A DNA stretch of 64,000 bases from Clitoria ternatea (Eukaryota; Streptophyta; Magnoliopsida; Fabales; Fabaceae), in the NCBI GenBank assembly GCA_037962975.1, contig CM075669.1, positions 190,224,501-190,288,500 on the forward strand. Reading direction: 5' to 3'. Under the pieces are notes generated by a model, which was not told the origin of the DNA, ran no database searches, and saw only the letters and a program-made list of their open reading frames with translations. Positions 1 through 11,491 of this stretch are shown here, one piece after another. A program made the position numbers and the translations under genes. The first letter of the stretch is position 1. Each line of letters opens with the position of its first letter.

Positions 1-2484
1 TCACAATAGCATCACAAACATCAATAACATTCATCAATCATTCATCAATATCACCACATAATCTTTTAGTGGATTTTCATCTTATTGATCATTACCATTG
101 TTTCATATATTAGTGTGGCATCACAACATCTCATCAATATAATTTTAAACCACACATACAAGGTCACACTTGTATCAAACATAATGGTGTTCAACAAATC
201 ATCAATAGTAACAATCATCCTTTATTTAAGGAAATGATCAACAACATCATCCATCATTATCCATTATGGATATCATCTCCGATTCATCGATTTATAATAA
301 ATACATTGTCATGCAATCATCCCCTCATTAGTTTCATCATGATACAAGGGTGTGTCTTACAACCACATCATTTAACTTTTCATTATCAAACATCATAACA
401 TATCATTAGTGGTGTACATTTATGTTTTCATAACATATCATAGGTATATACATATTTTCCAATGTCTCAATCAATATCAAACACCACCAATACACACCAT
501 CATGATATACCCTTAATATAATCTCTTGTTTTTACATAAAAGGGGTTTTGGGTAATAATAAGCTCATAAAAAATTTCAACATTAAGATATAGGAGGGAAT
601 TTCCTTTTAAGTCTTAAAAATAGTGGGACATGTCACAAATATCACCAATTAGTCCCAATTTAATAACCATAAAAAGTTGGGTTCAAAACCTCTTAAATTT
701 AAATTTTACAATGCAGTAGGTCCGGTGTTTTACGTCTAATAAGAGTTAGAAAACTCCAATTAAGGTGAGACTAATTTTTAAACCTCTGTAACATAATTAT
801 CTACAACTTTCATGAAGAATTCAAAGGCCAAAAATGTCATTAAGACACCTAAACAGGTGAAAAAAGCAAGGGAAGTATAGCAGTTGGAAAAATAGCATAA
901 TAGTGGCCATAACAGGGGCATGAATCAATTCAGACTTGCATGAATCGATTCATGCATCCCAAAATCTAAAAATTTGACAAATAGAGGGTGGTGAATCAAT
1001 TCACACTCCCCTTGAATCGATTCATACATGCCTGGGCCCAAAATAATGGAAATAGAGGGCCTTGAATTGATTCAAACCCCGTATGAATCGATTCAAGCAT
1101 TGTGAAATTGAGGAATAGTAAATCCAGTGAGTCTTGAATCAATTCAAGGCTTTGTATTGAATCGATTCAAGCCCATCTAGTAGCCTCTGAATCGATTCAA
1201 ACACTGTTTTGAATCAATTCATGACAGCACAGACCTTTTTTTTTTGTAGAAAAAGCCATATTTTTGAACTTCTAATCCCCTTAACTTTTTCATACGAATT
1301 CCAATACCCACCAAATTTTAACATCAACTTATATACATTATTTATGACGTGTGGCCACTAGCCGTACTAAAAAATTCCCAAAAATGAGGGACTTATGCGC
1401 ATAAATGTGTTTAGATTGTTTCAAGATATTTTTGTGCAACTCAAGGGCCTATTCTCAATGGAATTGGCCTATTCCAATTCCTATAAGTCATAAACTACAT
1501 ACATGGGCTATTAGAACTATTCCATGGCATTCAATCATAATAAAACTCAATATAGCCCTATTAATTCCTCAATTATGCATAACATCATAAACACATCATC
1601 ACAATTTGAACAATCCATCCATCCATAGATTTCCATCAACAATTAAATCATGTCCTTCAAAAGGGACCACTAAATATTCATCATCATCTCATATATACAT
1701 GACTCCCAAAGTCATCAAATTGCCAAGCATATCATTTATCACATTACTAAGCATCTTATCATTTCATTATATTCATGGTAAGGCAAGCATGAGTATAAAT
1801 CATATATACATCAATCACCAATCATTCTACTCATGCAATTGAAATGTAAACTCCTCTCCTACCTCGAGAGAAGAACCGCAACGATTTGCATGCTCCGAGA
1901 GTCCTACCATATTGTCTAAAATATAATCTCCTATCAACACACATAAATATACATGTATTCAATTTGTGAGCCAACATAATGCATCATCACAAGTTTAAAT
2001 AATTGACACATCTCTTAGAGTTCAATATCAAGTCCTAGACTTGATAAAACACCATCTCACATACTTATGTTTGGTTTTGGGAATTCCTTTCCTAAAATCA
2101 AGATTCTCTAAGTCTCAAAAGGCCAATCATACCCAAAAACAACAATATCTCTTTCATCATTACTTAAACTATCCATTTGCCATTCAAATTCATCGTGAGC
2201 CTCTTAGCTCCTTTCAAACCATTATCAATCAACAATTTCATATGTCATTTATCATGGCCCAATAACTCATCAACCCACTATGTCTATTTCATTAATTCCT
2301 CTATCATTGATCATTACAAACACAATATCATTATCTTAGTTCAAAATTCATCATCATCAATCAATAATCAATCTCATCCCTCCCAAAAACTCATTCCAAG
2401 AGCATAAATCATTTTTAACTATCAATTAAGCCAAAAGCCCCCAATTTCCATGCTTAGGGTTTTCCTCTAAAATCACCCAACAAC
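1..2484 (-). mobile_element. Fragment of an old long-LTR (LARD-family) LTR, reverse orientation
   Basis: Read on the minus strand, 1855-2484 matches the LTR of the large element at 35350-61579 (compare 36340-36960): the same CCTCGAGGTAGGAG-like block, the same stretch around a tctaggacttgat-like string, and the same order of blocks. The copy is clearly more diverged than the others and carries a GAATCGATTC array where they carry CTCGCTCAAGCGAG. It is cut at 2484 by the Reina-like element and resumes at 33952. No coding sequence is visible. The left border lies outside the window, so I cannot say whether it is a solo LTR or part of a full element. Confidence 0.75.
905..1230. repeat. GAATCGATTC palindrome array
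   Basis: About ten copies of the near-palindrome TGAATCGATTCA, some reading TGAATCAATTCA or TGAATTGATTCA, are spaced about 20-45 bases apart by unrelated text. The copies are conserved while the spacers are not, so this is an interspersed short-motif array rather than a tandem satellite. It occupies the position in this LTR where sister copies hold CTCGCTCAAGCGAG units. Confidence 0.85.
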
Positions 2485-3020
2485 TGATGTAGGAACTTCT
2501 TCTAGTCTCTTGAAGAAGGGTGGATCTAGGGAACTCTTCCTCTTTTTGCCTCTTCAAACCTTGAGCTATCTCCTTGATGATGAGAAAACCGAAAGGGAGC
2601 TAAAGGGAAAAGACTCACTATTCAAAAATTGAAAAAAGAAAAGAGAAAGAAGAAAGTGGAAATGGATGGAAGGAAGGAGAAGGATGAAGGATGGAATTGG
2701 ATAAAGGAAGGGGAAGCCACTCCAAGAGGAGATAATTCCCTTGGAACTCGGCACCAAGAGGGAGGAATTCCCCTTGGATGAGAGCTTGCTAGAGCTCACT
2801 CTAACCTAGAGAGAAGGGAGAGCTTTTCTCACTAAAAACTTAATAAAAAATGTGTAATTCTCAAATGGCATTCAAGTGTATCAAATTACAAAAGGAGAGC
2901 ACCTTATATAGTGCCTCAAAGATTTCGGCCAAGTGGTTCCCTTATGGGCCTCTCTATGATGCCTAGGCCTAATAATGCAAATGGAAAGGAGTATGGCCTA
3001 TACATGCCCAAAGTGAATGT
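2485..3020 (-). repeat. 3' LTR of Reina-like element, outer part
   Basis: This is the first 536 bases of the left LTR, nearly identical to 33134-33670 in the right LTR. It includes a minus-strand TATATAAGG-type box near 2902-2911. The copia insertion cuts it at 3020 and the remainder is at 26074-26349. Confidence 0.9.
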
Positions 3021-3125
3021 TGTGTTTGAATATGACTACAGGTTCAAGGATTTTGATAATGACAAAGGACTCTTGAAGAAATTCTTGCAAAAACAAAGAC
3101 TTAGAATCAGACCCAGAAAAACTAC

Positions 3126-3582
3126 ATAGCTAATCGATTAGGGAGTCCAAGCTAATCGATTAGGCAGCTTCTGTTTTGAATTAAATGCATCAGGAACATA
3201 AGCTAATCGATTAGATGGAGTATTCTAATCGATTACCAAGCTACTGGAATGACACTAATCGATTACCAACATCAAAAATTGAATTAAATGCATCAGGTAT
3301 ATATGATAATCGATTACAAGACTTTAGCCAATCGATTACCAAGCTACTGGAACATCACTAATCGATTACCCAAGTATCATAATCGGTTACCAGATCAAGA
3401 AATAAATTAAATGTATCAGGTGCTATAGCTAATCGATTACTGGGGAAGCTATAATCGATTACCTGGTCTCTAACTTGAAGCTAATCGATTAGGTAGTGAA
3501 TGCTAATTGATTACAGCACGAACTAAACTAAAAATTTTGAAATGTAATCGATTACAGCTTGAGGCACAATCGATTACAATAG
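3126..3582. repeat. TAATCGATTA array in copia 5' LTR
   Basis: Fifteen copies of TAATCGATTA or one-base variants occur in about 455 bases, immediately upstream of the LTR TATA box. Spacers are 12-40 bases. The 3' LTR carries a matching set (11601-12040), and a third set lies inside the element at 9385-9675. Confidence 0.9.
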
Positions 3583-3684
3583 TGGGAAAACACATTTTAG
3601 TGGGAAGACAGCTCATTTCTTCACTATTTCTCAGATACCCACTACATGCAACGGCTAGGAACTTCTGCAGCTCATCCATGGCTC

Positions 3685-3691
3685 TATAAAT
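3685..3691 (+). promoter_or_regulatory. TATA box of copia 5' LTR
   Basis: TATAAAT in the context ggctctataaatgcaagg stands between the palindrome array and an A/C-rich leader. It is the best candidate for the U3 promoter; the same box is at 12147-12153 in the other LTR. Confidence 0.7.
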
Positions 3692-4454
3692 GCAAGGAAA
3701 ACACAAGCACAAGACACACAACAAGAAGCAATCATTCCTTACCTTCATTTGTGCTTAGTGAGTTTATTCTTGTGTATACTTTGAAATTTCAAGCCTAGAA
3801 CTTGTGTATCCTCTCATCTTGAGAGTTAGAATTTGTGTGAGCTTTCACTTGTACATCTACTCTATTGAGAGAGTTATTTGCTTGTAAACACTACACCAAA
3901 CACAAAGGTTTTCACTCTAGGTTGAGTGGTCACAAAGGTTGGGGTTCAACCTTTGGGTATTGAGAGTTTGAGAGATTGGGTGGGTTGCCCTTGTGCTAGT
4001 GAGGATTGAGTTCTTGAGTGTGGGACACTAGGAAGCTGCAATTGCTCATAGCTTGTAATCTCTAAACTTCAATAGTGGAAATCCTTCAAGTGGGTTGCTT
4101 GAAGGCGAGACGTACATCGGGGTTGGTGGAACTCGTTAAATTGGTTTGCAAGCTCTTCTCCCTTACTCTTTTACATTTATATACTGCACTTAATTGATTT
4201 GGATTGATTGATTGTGATTTGGATACTTGAGTTTGCTTGATTTAGTTAACCTTGAACATTGCATACCAAGTGTTTGATAAATTGTCTTAGCTATATCTAT
4301 CTCTTGTTTTGCATTGTCTTTTGCATTGTACTTGACTTCACTTGCATAATTTCTAAACTTGTGATAAAAGAACTAAGTTCAAAGGCATTCCAAGCAAAGT
4401 TTTAAAAACTCAATTCACCCCCCCTTTGAGTATTGAGGCCACTTGAATAACAAG

Positions 4455-4466
4455 TGGTATCAGAGC
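4455..4466 (+). other. Primer binding site, initiator tRNA-Met
   Basis: TGGTATCAGAGC starts two bases after the LTR ends at 4452. It is the standard plant retrotransposon primer site complementary to the 3' end of initiator tRNA-Met. Confidence 0.92.
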
Positions 4467-4509
4467 TTGACTCTTGGTAGATCAAGGTTAACAGCTTCAA
4501 GAGATAAAG

Positions 4510-6180
4510 ATAGCCTCAAGTTCTCTAAACCTTTTTCCCGAGGGTGGCGCCATAAATAGACCTCCCGCTTTCAATGGGGAAGGCTATGCTTTTTGGAAGG
4601 AAAGAATGAAAATCTTCATTCAATCTATTGACTTAAGAATTTGGAATGCAATTGAAAATGGTCCTTACACGCCAATGCATACTGTTGATAATAAAAATGT
4701 TGAAAAACCTATGGACGAATAGACTAGTGATGAAGAGAAGAAAGTGCAATACGGCTATGAAGCTAAAAATCTCATCACTATGGCATTAGGTCCCGATAAA
4801 TTTTTTAGAATAATGACTTATAATTCTGCTAAGGAAATGTGGGATACCCTTCGAGTAACTCATGAAGGAACTAGCGATGTTAAGGACTCTAAGATTAGTA
4901 CTTTAACCAGTCAATATGAAAGCTTTAGAATGAATTCCAGTAAAACTATTTTAGAACTTCAAAAAAGATTCAGTTTGATTATTAATCATCTTATTACACT
5001 TGGTAAATCTTATACTAACAAGGAACTTATCCATAAAGTTCTAAAAAGTCTTACTAGGGAATGGCAACCTCTTGTTACGACCATTAAGCAATCTCCCAAC
5101 ATAAATGATATGTCTCTTGCCACTTTGTTTGGTAAACTCCAAGAACAAGAACAGGAATTGAAAGACTTGAAACAAGCGGAGGAAGAAGAAAAAGTCTCTA
5201 AGAAGAAAGGCCTAGCTCTCAAGGCCACCTCCACACATGAAGAAGAATCTTGTAGTGACCTTGATGATGAGGAGGAATTTGGATTGTTTGTGAAGAGATT
5301 CGGAAAGTTCATGAAGAACAAACGATTCCAAAAGAATTTCAAACCTCAAGGTAAGAGACCTATTCCCAATGAATCATCTTCTTCACCTAATTGTTTTGAA
5401 TATGGCAAGGAAGGGCACTTCAAGGCGGATTGCCCAAATCTCAAGAAGAAAGGCAAGGAGAAAAGAGGAAGAAGAAGAGCTTACATTGCATGGGATGAAA
5501 ATGATGTAAGTAGCTCCGATGATTCAGACAATAAAGAAGCAAATCTTTGTCTAATGGCCAAACACTCTGAAGAGGAAAATGAGGTAAGTCTCCATGACCT
5601 AGATAAAGAAGAATTGCTTGATGCTTTTAATGAATTGTATGATAAATTTACAAAAGTCTCTAATAGGCTTAAATTGTCTAGAAAAACAAGCGATACTCTA
5701 GAAATGCATCTTATGGAAGTTTGCAAAGAAAATGAATGTTTAAAAGAAGATTTAGAAAATGTCCAAGCATGCTCTAAGAGTAAACCTTGTGAATTTGCTA
5801 AGAAATGCATCGATCTAGAAGAGAAGGTCCTAGACTTAAACAAGACCTTAGAGAGATTCACTAATGGTAGGGATAATTTAGATGCACTTCTTGGAAAACA
5901 ACGTTGCATGTTTAATAAAACTGGATTAGGATATAATCAAGGATCACATGCTAGCAAGAAAGAAAAACATTACAAAAGTTTCTTTGTACCACCTAGTAAA
6001 TCATCTACACCTTTCATGAAATGTAACTGTTGTGGCTTCAAAGGACATAATGCATCTAATTGTAATGTTAGAAAGCTAGGACCAAAGGTTGTGAGAAAAG
6101 TATGGGTTCCTAAAGGAACATTACCACAAGCTAACATTAAAGGACCCAACATACAATGGGTACCTAGTTCTCTAAATTAA
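4510..6180 (+). pseudogene. copia Gag (capsid/nucleocapsid), decayed
   Basis: This encodes the Gag protein that would form the virus-like particle. The frame opens at about 4513 (ASSSLNLFPEGGAINRPPAF), but where a start ATG is expected there is ATA at 4510-4512. A TAG at 4720-4722 breaks the frame (probably once TGG). From there it is open to the TAA at 6178-6180. The N-terminal half resembles UBN2-type copia Gag. A CCHC zinc knuckle near 5392-5433 has Tyr (codon 5401-5403) in place of the second Cys (CFEYGKEGHFKADC), while a second knuckle near 6025-6066 (CNCCGFKGHNASNC) is intact. A long charged, coiled-coil-like stretch separates them. Pol follows after about 14 bases in another frame. Confidence 0.88.
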
Positions 6181-6193
6181 TCTTGTTTTGTAG

Positions 6194-9100
6194 GTATGCT
6201 TCAAGGCAAGCAACACCCATTGGTATTTGGATAGTGGGTGTTCAAAACACATGACGGGAGACAAAAGCAAGTTCATATCATTTACTCCACGAAATAAGGG
6301 ATTCGTTACTTATGGAGATAACACAAAGGGAAGAATACTAGGAATCAGAAATGTTGGTAAAAACTCTTCCACTTCTATAAACGATGTATTATATGTTGAA
6401 GGACTTAAACATAACTTGCTTAGTATTAGTCAATTATGTGACAAAGGCTATAAAATTGTTTTTGAATCAAATGGTTGCATAATTGAAAATAAGCTAAACA
6501 AGGAAATAAAATTCGTTGGTCAAAGAGTTAATAATATTTATATGATTAATCTTGATTGCCTTGCTTCAAATGATGTGCAATGCTTCATAACTAAAGAGGA
6601 TGAATCATGGCTATGGCATAGAAGAATTGCTCACATTCATATAGACCATTTGAATAAACTCGTTTCAAAAGATTTAGTAATTGGTTTACCAAAATTGAAG
6701 TTCGAAAATAAATTCTGTGACGCATGTCAAAAGGGAAAACAAGTAAAGGTTTCTTTTCAAGCGAAAAATGTTGTTTCAACAAATAGACCTTTACAGCTTT
6801 TACATATGGATTTATTTGGACCGTCAAAAATTAAGAGTTTTGGTGGAAACTATTATGGTCTTGTGATTGTGGATGATTATTCTAGATATACATGGACTCT
6901 ATTTCTTACTCATAAACATGAAGCATATCATGCATTTAAGAAACTTGTTAAGATCATCCAAAACGAACAAAATTTGAAAATAGCATCCGTTCAAACTGAT
7001 CATGGGGGAGAATTTGAAAACCAATATTTTGAAAAGTTTTGTGAAAAATTTGGCATTGATCACAATTTTTCGGCTCCAAGAACTCCACAACAAAATGGAG
7101 TAGTTGAAAGGAAAAATCGATCTTTAGTGGAGCTCGCAAGAACTATGATAAGTGAAAGTAACATTTCAAAACATTTTTGGGCCGATGCGGTAAATACCGC
7201 TTGCCATGTTATGAATTGATGTTTGATAAGGCCTATATTAAAGAAAACCCCCTATGAACTTTATAAAGGAAGAAAACCAAATATTTCTTATTTTCACATA
7301 TTTGGATGCAAATGCTTTGTTTTAAACAATGGAAAGGATAATCTCGGTAAATTTGATGTAAAATCTGTTGAAGCAATATTCTTAGGTTATTCATCTACTA
7401 GTAAAGCATATCGACTCTTTAACAAACAAACATGTACAATTGAAGAGTCTATACATGTCAAATTTGATGAACTTAACCAAAATTCTCCGAGAAAGGAAAT
7501 TGATGATCTTGTAGGTACTTTCCAAGAAATGAACTTGGAAGATGAAGAAGGAAATAAAGATGAAGGAGATACAACACAAAATGAAGAACCTCAACAAAAG
7601 GAATGGATCACCTTAAAGAATCACCCCTTGGACAATATCATAGGTGAAATAACAAAAGGTGTAAGTACTCAAAACACTATTAGAAACACATGTAATCATT
7701 CAGCCTTTGTATCACAAATAGAACCCAAATGCATTGATGAAGCTATTATTGATGAACATTGGATGTTGGCCATGCAAGAAGAATTAAATCAATTTGAAAG
7801 AAATGAAGTTTGGGAATTAGTGCCAAGACCCAATGATCACCAAATAATAGGAACAAAATGGGTGTTTAGGAATAAACTAGATGAGAATGGCATAATTACT
7901 AGGAATAAAGCTAGGCTAGTAGCTAAGGGTTATAATCAAGAAGAAGGCATTGATTATGAAGAAACATATGCACCCGTAGCTAGGTTAGAAGCCATTAGAC
8001 TATTATTAGCCTTTGCATGCTGTAGGGACTTTAAATTGTACCAAATGGATGTCAAAATTGCTTTCTTGAATGGCTATATTCAAGAGGAAGTGTATGTTGA
8101 TCAACCTCCAGGTTTTGAAAACTATCAAATTCCAAATCATGTTTTCAAACTAAAGAAAGCCTTATATGGTTTAAAACAAGCTCCAAGAGCTTGATATGAA
8201 AGATTGAGCAAATTCCTTTTAGAAAACAATTTTGAAAGAGGCAAGGTTGACACAACATTATTCATAAAGCACAAAAAGAATGACATACTATTGGTGCAAG
8301 TATATGTTGATGATATATTTTTTGGTGCTACTAATGAGTCAATGTGCAAGGAGTTTGCTAAGTTAATGCAGGAAGAATTTGAGATGTCCATGATGGGGGA
8401 ACTTACTTTCTTCCTTGGACTACAAATTAAGCAAACTAATGAAGGCACATTTATTAGTCAATCAAAGTACTGCAAGGAATTGCTTAAGAAATTCAACATG
8501 GACAAGGCAAATGACATTGCCACACCTATGGGCACTTCATGTTATTTGGACAAGGATGAGAAGGGTAAGGACGTTGAACTCACAAAATTTAGAGGTATGA
8601 TTGGATCCTTACTTTACTTAACCGCTAGTAGACCGGATATCATGTTTGCTGTTTATATGTGTGCAAGATATCAAACATGTCCAAAAGAATCACACTTAAC
8701 TACAGTGAAAAGAATAATGAAATATCTTGTTGGAACTCAAAATGTTGGTCTATGGTACCCCAAAGGGGTTGAATGCACTTTAGTAGGATATTCTAATTCA
8801 GACTTTGCAGGATGTAAACTTGATAGAAAAAGCACTAATGGAACATGTCACTTGCTAGGTAGTTCTCTTGTTTCTTGGCATAGCAAGAAATAAGTAAGTG
8901 TTGCACTATCCACAGCTGAGGCAGAATATGTTGCAGCTGGTAGTTGTTGTGCTCAAATCCTTTGGATAAGATAACAACTTCTAGACTTTGGAGTTATGTT
9001 AGATCATGTGCCTTTTAAATGCGATAATACTAGTGCTATCAATATTTCAAAGAATCCTGTAATGCATTTAAGAACTAAACATATTGAGATTCGACATCAT

Positions 9101-9256
9101 TTCATTAGGGATCATGTATTAAAGGGTGACTGTGTGATTGAACATGTTGAAACCTCTAAGCAATTAGCAGATATATTCACCAAACCCTTGGCTAAAGACA
9201 AATTCATTCACATTAGAAGAGAGTTAGGAATTCTTGATATAACCAACTGTGTTTGA
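6194..9256 (+). pseudogene. copia Pol: protease, integrase, RT, RNase H; decayed by stops only
   Basis: One frame runs from just after a TAG at 6191-6193 to TGA at 9254-9256. Domains in order: aspartic protease (DSGCSKHMTG, about 6230), integrase zinc region and DDE core (HMDLFGP, QTDHGGEF, NGVVERKN), reverse transcriptase with catalytic YVDD at 8303-8314, and RNase H. The frame carries four premature stops: TGA 7217-7219 (from Arg CGA), TGA 8192-8194 (from Trp), TAA 8891-8893 and TAA 8972-8974 (both from Gln CAA). No frameshift is seen. Every stop is explained by a single C-to-T or G-to-A change, typical of methylated DNA. Catalytic residues are otherwise kept. Confidence 0.93.
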
Positions 9257-9384
9257 ATGATGAATGATTTTGATAAATTTCTTGATTCTGATTATGTTTC
9301 ATTAAGTTAATAATATTCTAAGGAATAACTCATTAGACTTCCAGCCCTCTGAATCAAAAAATGCAAAATCTGAGCACTTTTAAG

Positions 9385-9675
9385 CCAACTAATCGATTAC
9401 CATTTGACATCTGATCGATTAGCAAGCTTCTGTTATATGCATAATCGATTACCTCTTGGCCCATAATCGATTACAAAGCCTCTGTTTCAGGTCCAAAACG
9501 TTTCATCTTTCCACTAATTGATTAGAAGCCTCTCTTAATCGATTAGGACGATTCTGTTTCTTCACTAATCGATTATTCAACTTCCCTAATCGATTACCCA
9601 GTGTATGAAACGATTCAAATTCCCCAGAAACAGTAAGCTAATCGATTACCTATGCCTCGTAATCGATTAGCATCG
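9385..9675. repeat. TAATCGATTA array between pol and ORF3
   Basis: About ten TAATCGATTA-type units occur in roughly 290 bases, with the same motif and similar spacing as in the LTRs although this is internal sequence. The array ends about 95 bases before the internal TATA box at 9768, the same relation it has to the LTR promoter. Confidence 0.85.
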
Positions 9676-9767
9676 GTTCTGCAACAGTCAAACGCGGGTT
9701 CCCGAGGTCTGCTCAACTTCCTCCCTCATTAAGCTCACTTCACTCCTTTCTAAACCTATTTTTTTCC

Positions 9768-9775
9768 TATATAAA
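9768..9775 (+). promoter_or_regulatory. Internal TATA box ahead of copia ORF3
   Basis: TATATAAA is followed by about 110 bases of strongly pyrimidine-rich sequence (repeated ctctcat, cttcttc, ctctctc), then an ATG in good context (tttaccATGtct). This is the layout of a normal plant core promoter and 5' leader, and suggests a separate mRNA for ORF3. Confidence 0.6.
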
Positions 9776-9886
9776 CCCACCTACTCACCCTCTCATCTCA
9801 CACTATCTTCTTCTCCTTCAACTCTCTCAAAAGTTCTCAAGAACTCTCTCATTCTCCTCTCATCTTCTTTGCCTCTCTCCTTTACC

Positions 9887-10993
9887 ATGTCTTCCTCCTG
9901 CACCGTCAAAAGAGCAAGGTCCTCCATGGCCCAAGCTAACAACCCCCTACACTTTTCTAGGTTCTTCTCTTCTCCTAGAGACCTCCAAAATTTTGTCAAA
10001 AATTTTTCTGAGAAGGCCATAATCTCTCCCCACTTCATCAATGAGGAAGTCTTCAACCACCCAAGCTTCACCTTCACCCAAATCCTCCACCACTATGAGC
10101 TTTTGCCTTTTCTCACCCTCAAGGAAGAGTTGTACTATCTTGAGCTTATTCGAGTCTTCTATTGCAACCTAAGGTTGGTTAATGGGTTGCTTGAGTCCAA
10201 GGTCAAGAATATGACCATAAAACTCACAGATGCTCAATTGTCACATATTTCCCTTCTTCCACTAAATGATGCTGAGTTTGCTGGAGAAGAACCCGAGGAT
10301 GAATGGGCATTTAATCCCATTGCCACACGTCAATCGCTATGGAAAGCTAACCGCCCAAGGAGCAACCACAAATTGGTAGGTCACCTTACCATGAACAACC
10401 ATCTTCTTTACTTTTTCCTAGTGAAAATTTTGTTTTCTCGCGGTGGGAATTATGCGTTGGTAGAAGAGGATGATGTTCTCCTAATGTGGGCAATGCACAA
10501 CCACAAGGAGATTAACTGGGTTCAAATGCTCAAGCTTCACATGCGCCAATCCAAAAACCAACAAAAGCTCCCCTATGCCATCTTGCTTACCAAACTTTTC
10601 AAAGATGTAGGAATTGATTTGGCTGGTGAGTTATCTGAAAAAGTGCCTCCCAAGGCCTGCATTGGCACTCATCACCTCACCAAAATGGGCATCGTTTTTC
10701 TACACTGAGCATGGTATTCAAGGATGGAAGGCTATCATGCCAATATTCCCTTTGAAGCTCCTGCTACTGATGAGCCAGTCCCTCCTCCTCCTGAACCACA
10801 AGCTGCACCGGAAGCCCTCACTGATCCATTCGCATCTCTCTACACTCACCTTGACCGCCACTTCGACCACATTGAGAACTCTCTTCAAGAGTTTTCAATG
10901 ACTGAGAAGCAGCATTATGAGATGATGCAACAGCGCTGTGATGATCTGTCTTACCAAATTTCCGAGCTTAGATTTTTCAATCCGGATAACTAG
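9887..10993 (+). pseudogene. copia ORF3, accessory/env-position protein of plant-transposon-protein type
   Basis: The frame opens at ATG 9887 and runs to TAG 10991-10993, interrupted once by TGA at 10706-10708 (probably Arg CGA in the ancestor). The first 270 residues are rich in Leu, His and Phe with a conserved-looking core (VEEDDVLLMWAMHN, NQQKLPYAILLTKLF) that reminds me of the 'putative plant transposon protein' domain found as an extra ORF in legume retroelements. The last 90 residues have a Pro-rich linker (EPVPPPPEPQ) and a coiled-coil-like tail (HFDHIENSLQEF...). There is no clear signal peptide or membrane anchor, so calling it an envelope protein would go too far. Its position, between pol and the 3' LTR, is that of the env-like gene in SIRE elements. 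An upstream in-frame TTG at 9869 is not needed. Confidence 0.7.
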
Positions 10994-11477
10994 ATCCGTT
11001 TTTCATGTTTTGATTAATGTGCTTTCTGCTTTTCTTTAATTCTGCATAAGTTTTAATATTTCCTTTGATGTACTTCCCTTAGTTTGAATTGAATAAAAAT
11101 TTGTCTTTCATTATATGACTTATTTGCTTTATTATTTTTGATGATTCCAATGGGAGAGAAGAAATATTTGTTCATAATTTTTCATCTGTTTTGACTGCTA
11201 TGCTAAATGATTAATTATCTCTAAGCGATTAAATTTTTTTTAAAAGTGGTTAATAGATTCCTAAAGATAGGGGGAGATTTATTTGCTTAAGAGATAAAAG
11301 AGATAATGTTTAAATGCAAAATCTGATAACATCTTAGAGATAACATGCACATTCTGAAAATCTGGTTAAGAGATAAGAGATCATGCAAAATTCAAATGTT
11401 TTTGCAGAGATAAAATTAGAGATAATCTTGTTGTTTAAACTAACAACCCTCAAGAGATGAACATGGTTATCATCATC
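10994..11477 (+). other. Non-coding stretch between ORF3 and PPT
   Basis: AT-rich sequence with several gagataa/agataaa strings and no ORF. Probably the 3' untranslated part of the copia element. Confidence 0.6.
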
Positions 11478-11491
11478 AAAAAGGGGGAGAA
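11478..11491 (+). other. Polypurine tract of copia element
   Basis: AAAAAGGGGGAGAA lies directly before the 3' LTR start at 11492. It is the expected primer for plus-strand synthesis. Confidence 0.9.

Larger units (their letters stand above)
3021..4452 (+). repeat. 5' LTR of copia element
   Basis: The 1432-base LTR matches 11492-12462 plus 25617-26068. The two copies differ by scattered substitutions and by gain or loss of single TAATCGATTA units, so the insertion is older than that of the Athila element inside it. Confidence 0.93.

Noticed and set aside
3126..3582. CRISPR-like array
   Set aside because: The repeats are 10 bases with irregular spacers, in a plant LTR; this is not a CRISPR structure.
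9887..10993. Copia ORF3 as a true viral envelope gene
   Set aside because: There is no signal peptide, no membrane segment near the C-terminus and no fusion-peptide-like stretch; only its position suggests env.
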